Shown here in pieces: positions 1-5,688 of a stretch of 8,518 nt of DNA. The translations under genes were made by a program, and so were the position numbers. Numbering within the stretch: position 1 is the first letter of the stretch; the number at the start of each line of letters is the position of its first letter. The stretch is from contig CALFSF010000030.1 of NCBI GenBank assembly GCA_937917025.1, positions 1-8,518 of the forward strand, in the 5' to 3' direction. This DNA is from an uncultured Paraburkholderia sp. (GTDB lineage: Bacteria > Pseudomonadota > Gammaproteobacteria > Burkholderiales > Burkholderiaceae). Below the pieces are notes generated by a model that was not told the DNA's origin, made no database searches, and was given only the letters and a program-made list of their open reading frames with translations.

Positions 1-824
1 AATTCACTGCACGGATGGTCCTTGCCGAATTCCGGGTCGGCGATGTCGCCCGCATGGCAGAACGGATAGCCGAAATCCATGCCGCTGCGCGGAGCGCGAT
101 TGAGCTCGTCGTCGGGGCGATCGTCGCCGAGCATGTCGCGGCCGTTGTCGGTGAACCAGAGTTCGTGTGTTACCGGATGCCACGCGAAGCCGACCGTGTT
201 GCGAATGCCGCGCGCGATCGTTTCGTAGTGACTGCCATCGGCGTTCATGCGGCCGAGCATCGCGTAATGGTCGCGATCGGGCAGGCAGATGTTGCAGGGC
301 GCGCCTTGCGGCACATACAGCTTGCCGTCGGGCCCGAACGCGATGAATTTCCAGCCGTGGTGGTGCCCGGTGGGCAATTTATCCGTGACGATCGCCGGCT
401 TTGGCGGATCGGCCAGATGGTCGTCGATCGCATCGAAGCGCAGAATCTTCGATACCGCCGACACGTACAACGCCCCGTCGCGCCACGCGACGCCCGCCGG
501 CATGTCGAGTCCGGACGCGATCACATGGCGGGCGGCGACGCGCCCGTCGCGCAGCTCCAGCGCATAAACGTGACCGTCCATGCTCCCTGTATACAGAATG
601 CCCTTCGGCGACAGGGCCATTTCGCGCGCCGAGGGTACGTTGTCCGCCAGTACCTCGATGTGAAATCCCGGCGGCAGCTTGATCCGCCCGACGGGCAGCG
701 GCGCTGCCGTGACGGCGGTTGCCGCCAGATTCAACAGGAAAAATGCGATGAAGGACAGCCAGGCCTGCCGGCCGCGCGGGCATCCAGGCCGGAACCGGAA
801 TATCGTCAGCAAAGCAGTTTTCAT
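1..824 (-). CDS. PQQ-dependent sugar (sorbosone-type) dehydrogenase family protein, N-terminal part
   Basis: This frame is open from an ATG at 824 to the window edge, giving 274 codons with no stop, so the C-terminus lies outside. Residues 1-20 are basic and 21-40 hydrophobic, ending in V-T-A, which fits a Sec signal peptide cleaved near residue 40 and a periplasmic enzyme. The mature part begins with a PLPVGRIKLPPGFHIEVLA-type opening and continues as a beta-propeller of the soluble glucose/sorbosone dehydrogenase family. GHHHGWK (153-159) followed by FGPDGKLYVPQG matches the family's histidine and propeller-turn region. RGIRN (205-209) matches the Arg-Asn pair that contacts PQQ in soluble glucose dehydrogenase. 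DNGRD (226-230) and FGYPFCH (251-257) are typical too. Cys177 and Cys180 (CNIC) suggest a disulfide or metal site. A GGGAGG sequence lies 3 bases before the ATG. The family oxidises sugars or aldoses with PQQ; the substrate cannot be told here. It is transcribed divergently from rpsP. Confidence 0.85.
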   Translation of the reverse strand, partial: MKTALLTIFRFRPGCPRGRQAWLSFIAFFLLNLAATAVTAAPLPVGRIKLPPGFHIEVLADNVPSAREMALSPKGILYTGSMDGHVYALELRDGRVAARHVIASGLDMPAGVAWRDGALYVSAVSKILRFDAIDDHLADPPKPAIVTDKLPTGHHHGWKFIAFGPDGKLYVPQGAPCNICLPDRDHYAMLGRMNADGSHYETIARGIRNTVGFAWHPVTHELWFTDNGRDMLGDDRPDDELNRAPRSGMDFGYPFCHAGDIADPEFGKDHPCSE

Positions 825-923
825 GTGCCTCCCGCATGGATAACCGGGCGAGCCCGATGCCGCCGCGCGGAACGCGATGTCTCGCCGCAGCGACCTGGTC
901 TTGCAGTTTATCCCCGTAAGTGT

Positions 924-952
924 TTGTTATGGCGTTGCTTTCGGGCTATAAT
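924..952 (+). promoter_or_regulatory. sigma70-type promoter of the rpsP operon
   Basis: TTGTTA at 924-929 and a perfect TATAAT at 947-952 are separated by 17 bases. This predicts a transcription start near 959 and a leader of about 38 bases before the rpsP ATG at 998. It is the best promoter match in the window, as expected for a ribosomal protein operon. I see no similarly good promoter facing the divergent dehydrogenase gene. Confidence 0.8.
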
Positions 953-997
953 CTCGCGTTTCAGTGGTTTCGAACCCCGGATTTCAAGGATTCCAGT

Positions 998-1252
998 ATG
1001 GTCATCATCCGCTTGGCTCGTGGCGGCTCCAAGAAGCGCCCGTTCTACAACATCGTCGCAACCGATTCGCGTAACCGTCGTGACGGCCGCTTTATCGAAC
1101 GCGTTGGCTTCTACAACCCGGTCGCTACGAAGGGTGAGTCGCTGCGTATCGCTCAAGATCGTCTGACGTACTGGCAAGGCGTTGGCGCGCAACTGTCGCC
1201 GACCGTCCAGCGTCTCGTGAAGGAAGCGCAAAAGGCGCAGCCGGCTGCCTGA
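998..1252 (+). CDS. rpsP: 30S ribosomal protein S16
   Basis: This 84-residue protein matches S16 over its whole length. It opens with [20 protein letters not shown], followed by the signature [21 protein letters not shown] (residues 21-41) and an Ala/Lys-rich tail (QKAQPAA). S16 binds 16S rRNA in the body of the small subunit and is needed for 30S assembly. The ATG at 998 is chosen because AAGGA at 986-990 sits 7 bases before it and the family always starts at MV(V/I)IRL. A longer in-frame reading from 920 would begin inside the promoter and is not credible. It is the first gene of the rpsP-rimM-trmD-rplS operon. The next gene follows after 105 bases. Confidence 0.98.
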
Positions 1253-1357
1253 TGGTAGTCAGCATGCGCATCGCGGGCGTGTCGCGCGAACTGTGCGGCG
1301 TGCCGGGTGCGCACGTATTGTCTGAAGCTGGCCCGAAGAGGGTTGTGAGGTTGACCC

Positions 1358-2053
1358 ATGTCCACGCGTGATTCCGACGGCTCAGGCCGTAGCAAAACCG
1401 CGAACCGTGGCGAAGCTTCATTTGGCGCTTTTGTCCGCAAGCCGGCAGCGCGGGTTGCACCGGCAGCGGCCGATCCGGTTGCAGCAGAAATGCGCGCTGA
1501 ATCGGCGGAAAGCTGGCCGGACGACGCTGTCGAAGTCGGTGCAATTGTCGACGCGTACGGCCTGAAGGGCTGGGTGAAGGTGGCCGCGCATGCGGACGCC
1601 GGGCGCGGCGGTGACGCGTTGCTGAGCGCAAAACGCTGGTGGCTGCTGAAAGGCCGCGAGCGCCGCTCCGCCCCCGTTCTACAGTCGAAGGTACACAGCG
1701 ACAGCATCGTTGCCCAACTGGGCGGCACGGCTGATCGCGACGTGGCGTTGTCGCTGCGCGGTCACAGCGTGTACGTGCGCCGCAGCGACTTCCCGGCGCT
1801 CGAGGCCGACGAATTTTACTGGGTCGACCTGCTCGGCCTGAATGTCGTCAACGAATCTGGCGTCGCGCTGGGCACGGTTGCCGACATGATCGACAACGGT
1901 GCGCATTCGGTGCTGCGCATCGAGTACCCGGCCACGGGGAAAGACGGCAAGCCGGCTACCGGCGAACGTCTGATTCCGTTTGTCGGCGTCTATGTCAAAA
2001 CGGTGGATCAGGCGGCGAAGCAGATCGTCGTCGACTGGGAAGCCGATTATTAA
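1358..2053 (+). CDS. rimM: 16S rRNA processing protein RimM (long form)
   Basis: This 231-residue protein has the two-domain RimM layout. The N-terminal RimM domain starts near residue 58 with VEVGAIVDAYGLKGWVKV, and the C-terminal PRC-barrel domain starts at about residue 151 with DEFYWVDLLGLNV. The protein ends with IPFVGVYVKTVD and IVVDWEADY. RimM binds S19 and pre-16S rRNA and assists maturation of the 30S head. Most RimM proteins have about 170-180 residues. Here residues 1-57 are an added, polar then Ala/Pro-rich, probably disordered segment, which I recall as usual in Burkholderia relatives. The start is supported by TGAGG at 1346-1350, 7 bases before the ATG. An internal ATG at codon 45 (position 1490) would also leave the domains whole but has no good ribosome binding site. 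It is the second gene of the operon; the gap to trmD is about 50 bases. Confidence 0.95.
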   Translation: MSTRDSDGSGRSKTANRGEASFGAFVRKPAARVAPAAADPVAAEMRAESAESWPDDAVEVGAIVDAYGLKGWVKVAAHADAGRGGDALLSAKRWWLLKGRERRSAPVLQSKVHSDSIVAQLGGTADRDVALSLRGHSVYVRRSDFPALEADEFYWVDLLGLNVVNESGVALGTVADMIDNGAHSVLRIEYPATGKDGKPATGERLIPFVGVYVKTVDQAAKQIVVDWEADY

Positions 2054-2095
2054 TCGCGGTACCGGCATTACGGTATTGGGCACGATTCGCTGAAT

Positions 2096-2101
2096 GGGGA
2101 G
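2096..2101 (+). promoter_or_regulatory. ribosome binding site deciding the trmD start
   Basis: GGGGAG lies 4 bases before the ATG at 2106 and overlaps the earlier in-frame ATG at 2094, which has no purine-rich sequence before it. This favours 2106 as the true start. Confidence 0.6.
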
Positions 2102-2105
2102 AGCG

Positions 2106-2873
2106 ATGCAGTTCGATGTCGTCACGCTCTTTCCTGACATGTTTCGCGCATTGACCGACTGGGGTATCACCAGCCGGGCGGCGAAGCAGCAGCGATACGG
2201 TTTGCGTACGTGGAATCCGCGCGATTTCACGACCGACAACTACCGCACCATCGACGATCGCCCGTACGGCGGTGGTCCCGGCATGGTCATGCTCGCAAAG
2301 CCGCTTGAAGATGCGATCGGCGCTGCGAAAGCCGCGCAGGCGGAGCAGGGTGTGACCGGTGCGCGCGTCGTCATGATGTCGCCGCAGGGCGCCACGCTCA
2401 ATCACGATCGCGTGATGCAGTTCGCGCAGCAACCGGGTTTGATCCTGCTGTGCGGTCGCTACGAAGCGATCGACCAGCGCCTGATCGACCGGGTCGTCGA
2501 TGAAGAAGTCAGTCTGGGTGATTTCGTGCTGTCCGGTGGAGAGTTGCCGGCGATGGCATTAATGGATGCCGTCGTGCGTCAGTTGCCAGGCGTGCTGAAC
2601 GATTCGCAGTCGGCGGTGCAGGACAGTTTCGTCGATGTGCTGCTGGATTGTCCGCATTACACGCGGCCCGAAGAATACGACGGCGTGCGCGTACCGGATG
2701 TGCTGCTCGGCGGCCATCATGCGGAAATCGAGTTGTGGCGCCGGCGCGAAGCGCTACGCAACACGGTAGTCAAGCGCCCCGATCTGATCGAGCGCGCCAG
2801 AAAGAACAAGATGTTGAGCCGTGCCGATGAGGCATGGCTTGCAAGTCTCGCGAAAGAAGCGTCGAAGGCGTAA
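2106..2873 (+). CDS. trmD: tRNA (guanine-N1-)-methyltransferase TrmD
   Basis: This 255-residue protein matches TrmD over its full length. It transfers methyl from S-adenosylmethionine to N1 of G37 next to the anticodon, which prevents +1 frameshifting. Family motifs are all present: MQFDVVTLFPDMF at the start, DDRPYGGGPGM (50-60), the trefoil-knot SAM site with GRYEAID (117-123) and SLGDFVLSGGELPAM (136-150), and DCPHYTRPEEY (181-191). Arg158 and Asp173 (QDSF) align with the catalytic Arg154 and Asp169 of the E. coli enzyme. The start at 2106 is preferred over the in-frame ATG at 2094 because TrmD proteins begin at M-x-F/I-D and GGGGAG precedes 2106. The last codons and the TAA stop form a stem-loop, described separately. 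It is the third gene of the operon, followed by 156 bases before rplS. Confidence 0.97.
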   Translation: MQFDVVTLFPDMFRALTDWGITSRAAKQQRYGLRTWNPRDFTTDNYRTIDDRPYGGGPGMVMLAKPLEDAIGAAKAAQAEQGVTGARVVMMSPQGATLNHDRVMQFAQQPGLILLCGRYEAIDQRLIDRVVDEEVSLGDFVLSGGELPAMALMDAVVRQLPGVLNDSQSAVQDSFVDVLLDCPHYTRPEEYDGVRVPDVLLGGHHAEIELWRRREALRNTVVKRPDLIERARKNKMLSRADEAWLASLAKEASKA

Positions 2874-2880
2874 GCCTTCG
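2863..2880 (+). other. stem-loop over the trmD stop codon
   Basis: CGAAGGC (2863-2869) and GCCTTCG (2874-2880) pair perfectly over 7 bases around the loop GTAA, which includes the TAA stop codon. In RNA the loop is GUAA, a GNRA tetraloop, so the hairpin should be stable. No run of T follows, so it is not a normal intrinsic terminator. Its role is unknown; attenuation, RNA processing or protection of mRNA ends are possible. Confidence 0.55.
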
Positions 2881-3018
2881 CGATTCCGAGTGAGCACCAG
2901 GCGGTGTCGCGCATGCGTGTGCGGCGCCAGATGTGAACCCATCCTCTATCGGGGCCGTAGCCGCGCGCAACAGGCAACGCCAGCGCAAGGCAGGTACGAA
3001 CGCCGACAAGATGGACAT

Positions 3019-3023
3019 AGGAG
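3019..3023 (+). promoter_or_regulatory. ribosome binding site of rplS
   Basis: AGGAG is placed 6 bases before the ATG at 3030, selecting that codon over the GTG immediately before it at 3027. Confidence 0.8.
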
Positions 3024-3029
3024 TCAGTG

Positions 3030-3416
3030 ATGAATCTGATTGCAAAACTCGAGCAGGAAGAAATCGCGCGCGCCCTCGGCGAGAAGACCATCCCCGAATT
3101 CGCTCCTGGCGATACGGTGATCGTCAGCGTGAACGTGGTTGAAGGCACGCGCAAGCGTGTGCAGGCTTATGAAGGCGTCGTGATTGCAAAGCGCAATCGT
3201 GGCCTCAACTCGTCGTTTATCGTCCGCAAGATTTCGTCGGGCGAAGGCGTCGAGCGTACGTTCCAGACGTACTCGCCGCTGCTGGCAAGCATCGTCGTGA
3301 AGCGTCGTGGTGACGTGCGTCGCGCAAAGCTGTACTACCTGCGCGAGCGTTCGGGCAAGTCGGCCCGGATCAAGGAAAAGCTGGTCTCGAAAGACCGCGC
3401 TGCTTCCCAGGCGTAA
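3030..3416 (+). CDS. rplS: 50S ribosomal protein L19
   Basis: This 128-residue protein is L19 throughout. It starts MNLIAKLEQEEIARALGEK, carries the signature FAPGDTVIVSVNVVEGTRKRVQ and the conserved YEGVVIAKRNRGLNSSF and RKISSGEGVERTFQTYSP stretches, and ends with VVKRRGDVRRAKLYYLRERSGKSARIKE. L19 lies at the interface between the ribosomal subunits and contacts both 16S and 23S rRNA. The 156 bases between trmD and this gene hold no clear promoter that I can find, so it is probably co-transcribed with rpsP. It is the last gene of the operon; the intrinsic terminator starts 20 bases after the stop. Confidence 0.98.
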   Translation: MNLIAKLEQEEIARALGEKTIPEFAPGDTVIVSVNVVEGTRKRVQAYEGVVIAKRNRGLNSSFIVRKISSGEGVERTFQTYSPLLASIVVKRRGDVRRAKLYYLRERSGKSARIKEKLVSKDRAASQA

Positions 3417-3436
3417 AACCTGTAAATGCTGTAAGG

Positions 3437-3463
3437 AAAAGCACCCCTCGCGGGTGCTTTTTT
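3437..3463 (+). terminator. intrinsic terminator of the rpsP operon
   Basis: GCACCC (3441-3446) pairs with GGGTGC (3452-3457) around the 5-base loop CTCGC. The stem is extended by AAAA pairing with the first T residues, and a run of six T (3458-3463) follows. This is a textbook rho-independent terminator just after rplS. Confidence 0.92.
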
Positions 3464-3465
3464 CT

Positions 3466-3495
3466 TTGATACGTCAGAATAGCGTCCTGTCCAAT
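3466..3495 (+). promoter_or_regulatory. possible promoter of the Nudix gene
   Basis: TTGATA (3466-3471, five of six consensus positions) and TCCAAT (3490-3495, four of six) are 18 bases apart, placing a transcription start near 3503. It begins immediately after the rplS terminator, where a new promoter is needed if the terminator is efficient. The -10 element is weak. Confidence 0.4.
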
Positions 3496-3520
3496 TCATT
3501 CGCCCATTCCGGGAAACCCG

Positions 3521-4201
3521 TTGACCCGTCCCGTTTTTGAACCCGAAGCCCTGCCCGTCGAATCGACGGGTATCGATCTGCCCGTCGTTACGCCGGAACG
3601 TTTGACGCCCGACGGTCTGCGCGCGCGTTTTGAGAGGACGCTCGCGTGGGTGCCGGAGCCGCTTGTGGAAACGCGTCTGCGTGACGGCGATCCGCGGCTG
3701 GCCGCCGTGCTGGTGCCCCTCGTCGTGCGCGATGAAGGGCTTACCGTGCTGTTGACGCAACGCGCCGACCATCTCAACGATCATGCTGGCCAGATCAGTT
3801 TTCCGGGTGGCCGTCGGGAGTCCTGGGATGCGAACGCGACCGCAACCGCGCTGCGCGAAGCGCACGAAGAGGTCGCGCTGGACCCGGCGCGCGTCGAAGT
3901 GCTGGGTTCGCTGCCCGATTACCTGACGGGCACCGGCTTTCGCATCACGCCGGTGGTCGGTCTCGTCCATCCGCCGTTCACGGTCGAAGCCGATACGCTC
4001 GAAGTTGCCGACATCTTCGAAGTGCCGCTCGCCTTTCTGATGAATCCGGCGCGTCACGAAGTCCGCGTGTTTCGCTGGGAAGGCGGGGAGCGTCGTTTTT
4101 TTGCGATGCCCTATCCGCGTGGCGAATCGGGCGGTCATCACTTCATTTGGGGCGCAACGGCGGGCATGTTGCGCAATTTCTATCGTTTCCTCGCGGCCTG
4201 A
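3521..4201 (+). CDS. Nudix hydrolase, CoA pyrophosphatase type (NudL-like)
   Basis: This 226-residue protein carries the CoA-pyrophosphatase signature LLTQRADHLNDHAGQISFPG at about 77-96, which runs straight into the Nudix box (G97 to L120) with R112-E113 and E116-E117 as the metal-binding REAHEE core. As usual in this subfamily the glycine late in the box is replaced (EEVAL). The family cleaves CoA and its derivatives to phosphopantetheine and 3',5'-ADP, probably as a housecleaning enzyme; activity here is inferred. The start is TTG at 3521, five bases after GGGAA (3511-3515). No ATG occurs in frame until residue 174, so an ATG start is ruled out. The first 40 residues (MTRPVFEPEALPVES...) match the leader I recall for Burkholderia homologues. 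It is followed after 115 bases by the AmpE-like gene. Confidence 0.9.
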   Translation: MTRPVFEPEALPVESTGIDLPVVTPERLTPDGLRARFERTLAWVPEPLVETRLRDGDPRLAAVLVPLVVRDEGLTVLLTQRADHLNDHAGQISFPGGRRESWDANATATALREAHEEVALDPARVEVLGSLPDYLTGTGFRITPVVGLVHPPFTVEADTLEVADIFEVPLAFLMNPARHEVRVFRWEGGERRFFAMPYPRGESGGHHFIWGATAGMLRNFYRFLAA

Positions 4202-4265
4202 CCCGAAAGACCGTCTTGCACTCCGGGCGTTTGCGCCCCTTGCACGCTCAGGCTCATCCGACCCT

Positions 4266-4306
4266 GTGCTATCGTTATAAAACAATCGCATAAACCCGAA
4301 TAGCAC
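4266..4306 (+). promoter_or_regulatory. inverted repeat around a -10-like sequence before the AmpE-like gene
   Basis: GTGCTAT at 4266-4272 and its exact reverse complement ATAGCAC at 4300-4306 flank a TATAAA (4276-4281) that could be a -10 element. The arms are 27 bases apart and end 10 bases before the ATG at 4317. No convincing -35 box is seen. It could be an operator or a long-loop RNA stem that affects translation start, or it could be chance. Confidence 0.3.
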
Positions 4307-4316
4307 GGCGCACCGC

Positions 4317-5255
4317 ATGACATTTTTCTCCGTATTGCTGGCTCTCATCATCGAACAGTTACGGGCGCTGTCGCCCAACAATCCGGTGTCGGCGCTGCTT
4401 CAGTACCATGCGGAGTCTGCCGCGCACGGCTTCGATGCCGGCAAGCCGAAGCACGGAATCCTCGCCTGGCTGGTGGTGGTGCTGCCGTGGACGCTCTTCG
4501 TTGGCGCCGTTTACTACGTGCTGTACGAGATCAACTTCGTGCTCGCGTTCCTCTGGAACGTCGTGATTGTGTACTTCACGCTCGGTTTCCGGCAATTCAG
4601 TCACTATTTCACCGACATCCATCTCGCGCTCAACAACGACGACGTGCCGCGCGCGCGCGAAATCCTCAATGAATGGACTGGCCTCGAGACCGTCGATATG
4701 CCGGTCAGCGAGATCGTGCGTCACACGCTGATTTACGCGGTGATCGCGTCGCATCGTCACGTGTTCGGCGTGTTTTTCTGGTTTCTCGTGCCGGTCGGCC
4801 CGGCTGGCGCGGTGCTGTATCGCATCGCCGAATATCTCGCGCGGACGTGGTCGAAGCCGGCCGATGACCGCACGCCGGCTTTTTCGACGTTCGCGCAGCG
4901 GGCGTTTTTCGTGATCGACTGGATTCCGGCGCGTTTGACGTCGCTGGGTTTTGCGATCGTCGGCAACTTCGAAGATGCGATCTATGCGTGGCGCAATCAT
5001 GCGCGGCAGTGGCCCGATGCGAACGATGGCGTCCTGCTCGCCGCGGGCAGCGGTGCGCTTGGCGCGCGTCTGAGCGGGCCGCTTGCCGAGCCGTCGAGTC
5101 TCGATGCGCTTTCGACCGGCGACGGCGGCCCGATGCAGGTCGGCGACGACTGCACGCCGCGCACGCTGCAATCCGCCGTCGGGCTGGTGTGGCGCGCGGT
5201 TATCCTGTGGATGATCATCCTGCTCATGCTGACGATCGCCGTGTGGCTTGCGTGA
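4317..5255 (+). CDS. AmpE-like / CobD-CbiB superfamily integral membrane protein
   Basis: This 312-residue membrane protein has likely membrane segments near residues 3-16, 48-68, 72-92, 148-170 and 288-311. The N-terminus MTFFSVLLALIIEQL, the central FFWFLVPVGPAGAVLYRIAE (153-172), FVIDWIPARLTSLGFAIVGN (198-217) followed by AIYAW, and the hydrophobic tail resemble AmpE, the membrane partner of AmpD in enterobacterial beta-lactamase regulation. They also match, more distantly, the cobalamin enzyme CbiB/CobD. Homologues are usually labelled CobD/CbiB family. The CbiB motif with E-N and D before the P-L-F-W segment is not kept here (residues 132-155 read EIVRHTLIYAVIAS then HRHVFGVFFW), and N-T-L-D is replaced by EYLARTW. 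Adenosylcobinamide-phosphate synthase activity is therefore unlikely. No cobalamin genes and no ampD lie in the window. The true role is unknown. Its ribosome binding site is poor. Confidence 0.8.
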   Translation: MTFFSVLLALIIEQLRALSPNNPVSALLQYHAESAAHGFDAGKPKHGILAWLVVVLPWTLFVGAVYYVLYEINFVLAFLWNVVIVYFTLGFRQFSHYFTDIHLALNNDDVPRAREILNEWTGLETVDMPVSEIVRHTLIYAVIASHRHVFGVFFWFLVPVGPAGAVLYRIAEYLARTWSKPADDRTPAFSTFAQRAFFVIDWIPARLTSLGFAIVGNFEDAIYAWRNHARQWPDANDGVLLAAGSGALGARLSGPLAEPSSLDALSTGDGGPMQVGDDCTPRTLQSAVGLVWRAVILWMIILLMLTIAVWLA

Positions 5256-5292
5256 GTTTCGCGGCCGGGAACCATCAGTCGCAAAGTCAAAG

Positions 5293-5321
5293 AGGCCGGA
5301 ATGAACCCCGGCCTTTTTTTT
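5293..5321 (+). terminator. intrinsic terminator between convergent genes, possibly bidirectional
   Basis: AGGCCGG (5293-5299) and CCGGCCT (5308-5314) form a 7-base stem with an 8-base loop, followed by eight T residues (5314-5321). This ends the AmpE-like transcript. On the minus strand the same stem is followed by CTTTGACTTT, a weak T-rich tract, so it may also end the rsgA/DUF2007 transcript, whose last stop is at 5346. Confidence 0.88.
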
Positions 5322-5345
5322 GCCTGCGAATCAAATCAGCAGTGA

Positions 5346-5669
5346 TCAGCCGTCAAGCGGATCCCGCGCGGTCCCGCATTGCCAGCACACCGTGAACTGC
5401 GCTTCCAGCGTCTCTCCGCACTGGGCACAACGCCACGCCGGCGCGCCAGCGGCAGGACCGCGGGAGGCCGCGTCGATCAGCCGGCGCGCGAGCGCTTCGT
5501 CGCGCTCGTCGACGAGCCACAGTTCCGGCGCGCACTGTTCCGCGGGAATCTCGCCCAGCGCGCCGTTCAGATAGCGGTTGTGCAACTCGCACGCGACGCC
5601 CGCCGCCGACAGCACGTTGATCCAGTGCTGTCCGGTCACCACGTTCGGGGCGCGCATCAGCTTCAGCAT
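5346..5669 (-). CDS. DUF2007 domain protein with C-terminal zinc ribbon
   Basis: This small protein has 107 residues from the ATG at 5669. Residues 1-68 (MLKLMRAPNVVTGQHWINVL, then NRYLNGALGEIPAEQC and PELWLVDERDEALARRLIDA) fit the DUF2007 family, a small alpha/beta fold loosely described as a putative signal-transducing domain. Residues 79-100 form a zinc ribbon with two CxxC pairs, Cys81/Cys84 and Cys95/Cys98. No enzymatic function is known. A longer in-frame start at 5738 would overlap the end of rsgA and adds arginine-rich sequence typical of out-of-frame translation, so it is rejected. There is no clear ribosome binding site. The gene starts 19 bases after the rsgA stop, so it is probably co-transcribed and perhaps translationally dependent on it. 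Confidence 0.85.
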   Translation of the reverse strand: MLKLMRAPNVVTGQHWINVLSAAGVACELHNRYLNGALGEIPAEQCAPELWLVDERDEALARRLIDAASRGPAAGAPAWRCAQCGETLEAQFTVCWQCGTARDPLDG

Positions 5670-5688
5670 GGCGGGGGGCAGTCGGCGC

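Noticed and set aside
15..1166. A 383-codon open frame on the plus strand across the dehydrogenase and rpsP start
   Set aside because: It runs antisense to the dehydrogenase, then through the rpsP promoter and out of frame through rpsP. The composition is Arg/Ala-rich with no domain.
1293..1314. GTGCG...CGCAC inverted repeat between rpsP and rimM
   Set aside because: The arms are short, the interior does not pair, and such repeats are frequent in GC-rich sequence; no support for a riboswitch or terminator.
4225..4238. GGGCG-TTTG-CGCCC hairpin after the Nudix gene as a terminator
   Set aside because: The stem is only five bases and is not followed by a T-run, so a terminator cannot be supported. 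Co-transcription of the Nudix and AmpE-like genes remains possible.
3335..4381. A 348-codon open frame on the minus strand over the rplS end, its terminator and the Nudix gene
   Set aside because: It crosses a strong terminator and lies opposite a clear Nudix hydrolase. Its translation is low-complexity basic sequence.
4359..5171. A 270-codon open frame on the minus strand opposite the AmpE-like gene
   Set aside because: It is Arg/His/Glu-rich with no hydrophobic core or motif, while the plus strand gives a coherent membrane protein.
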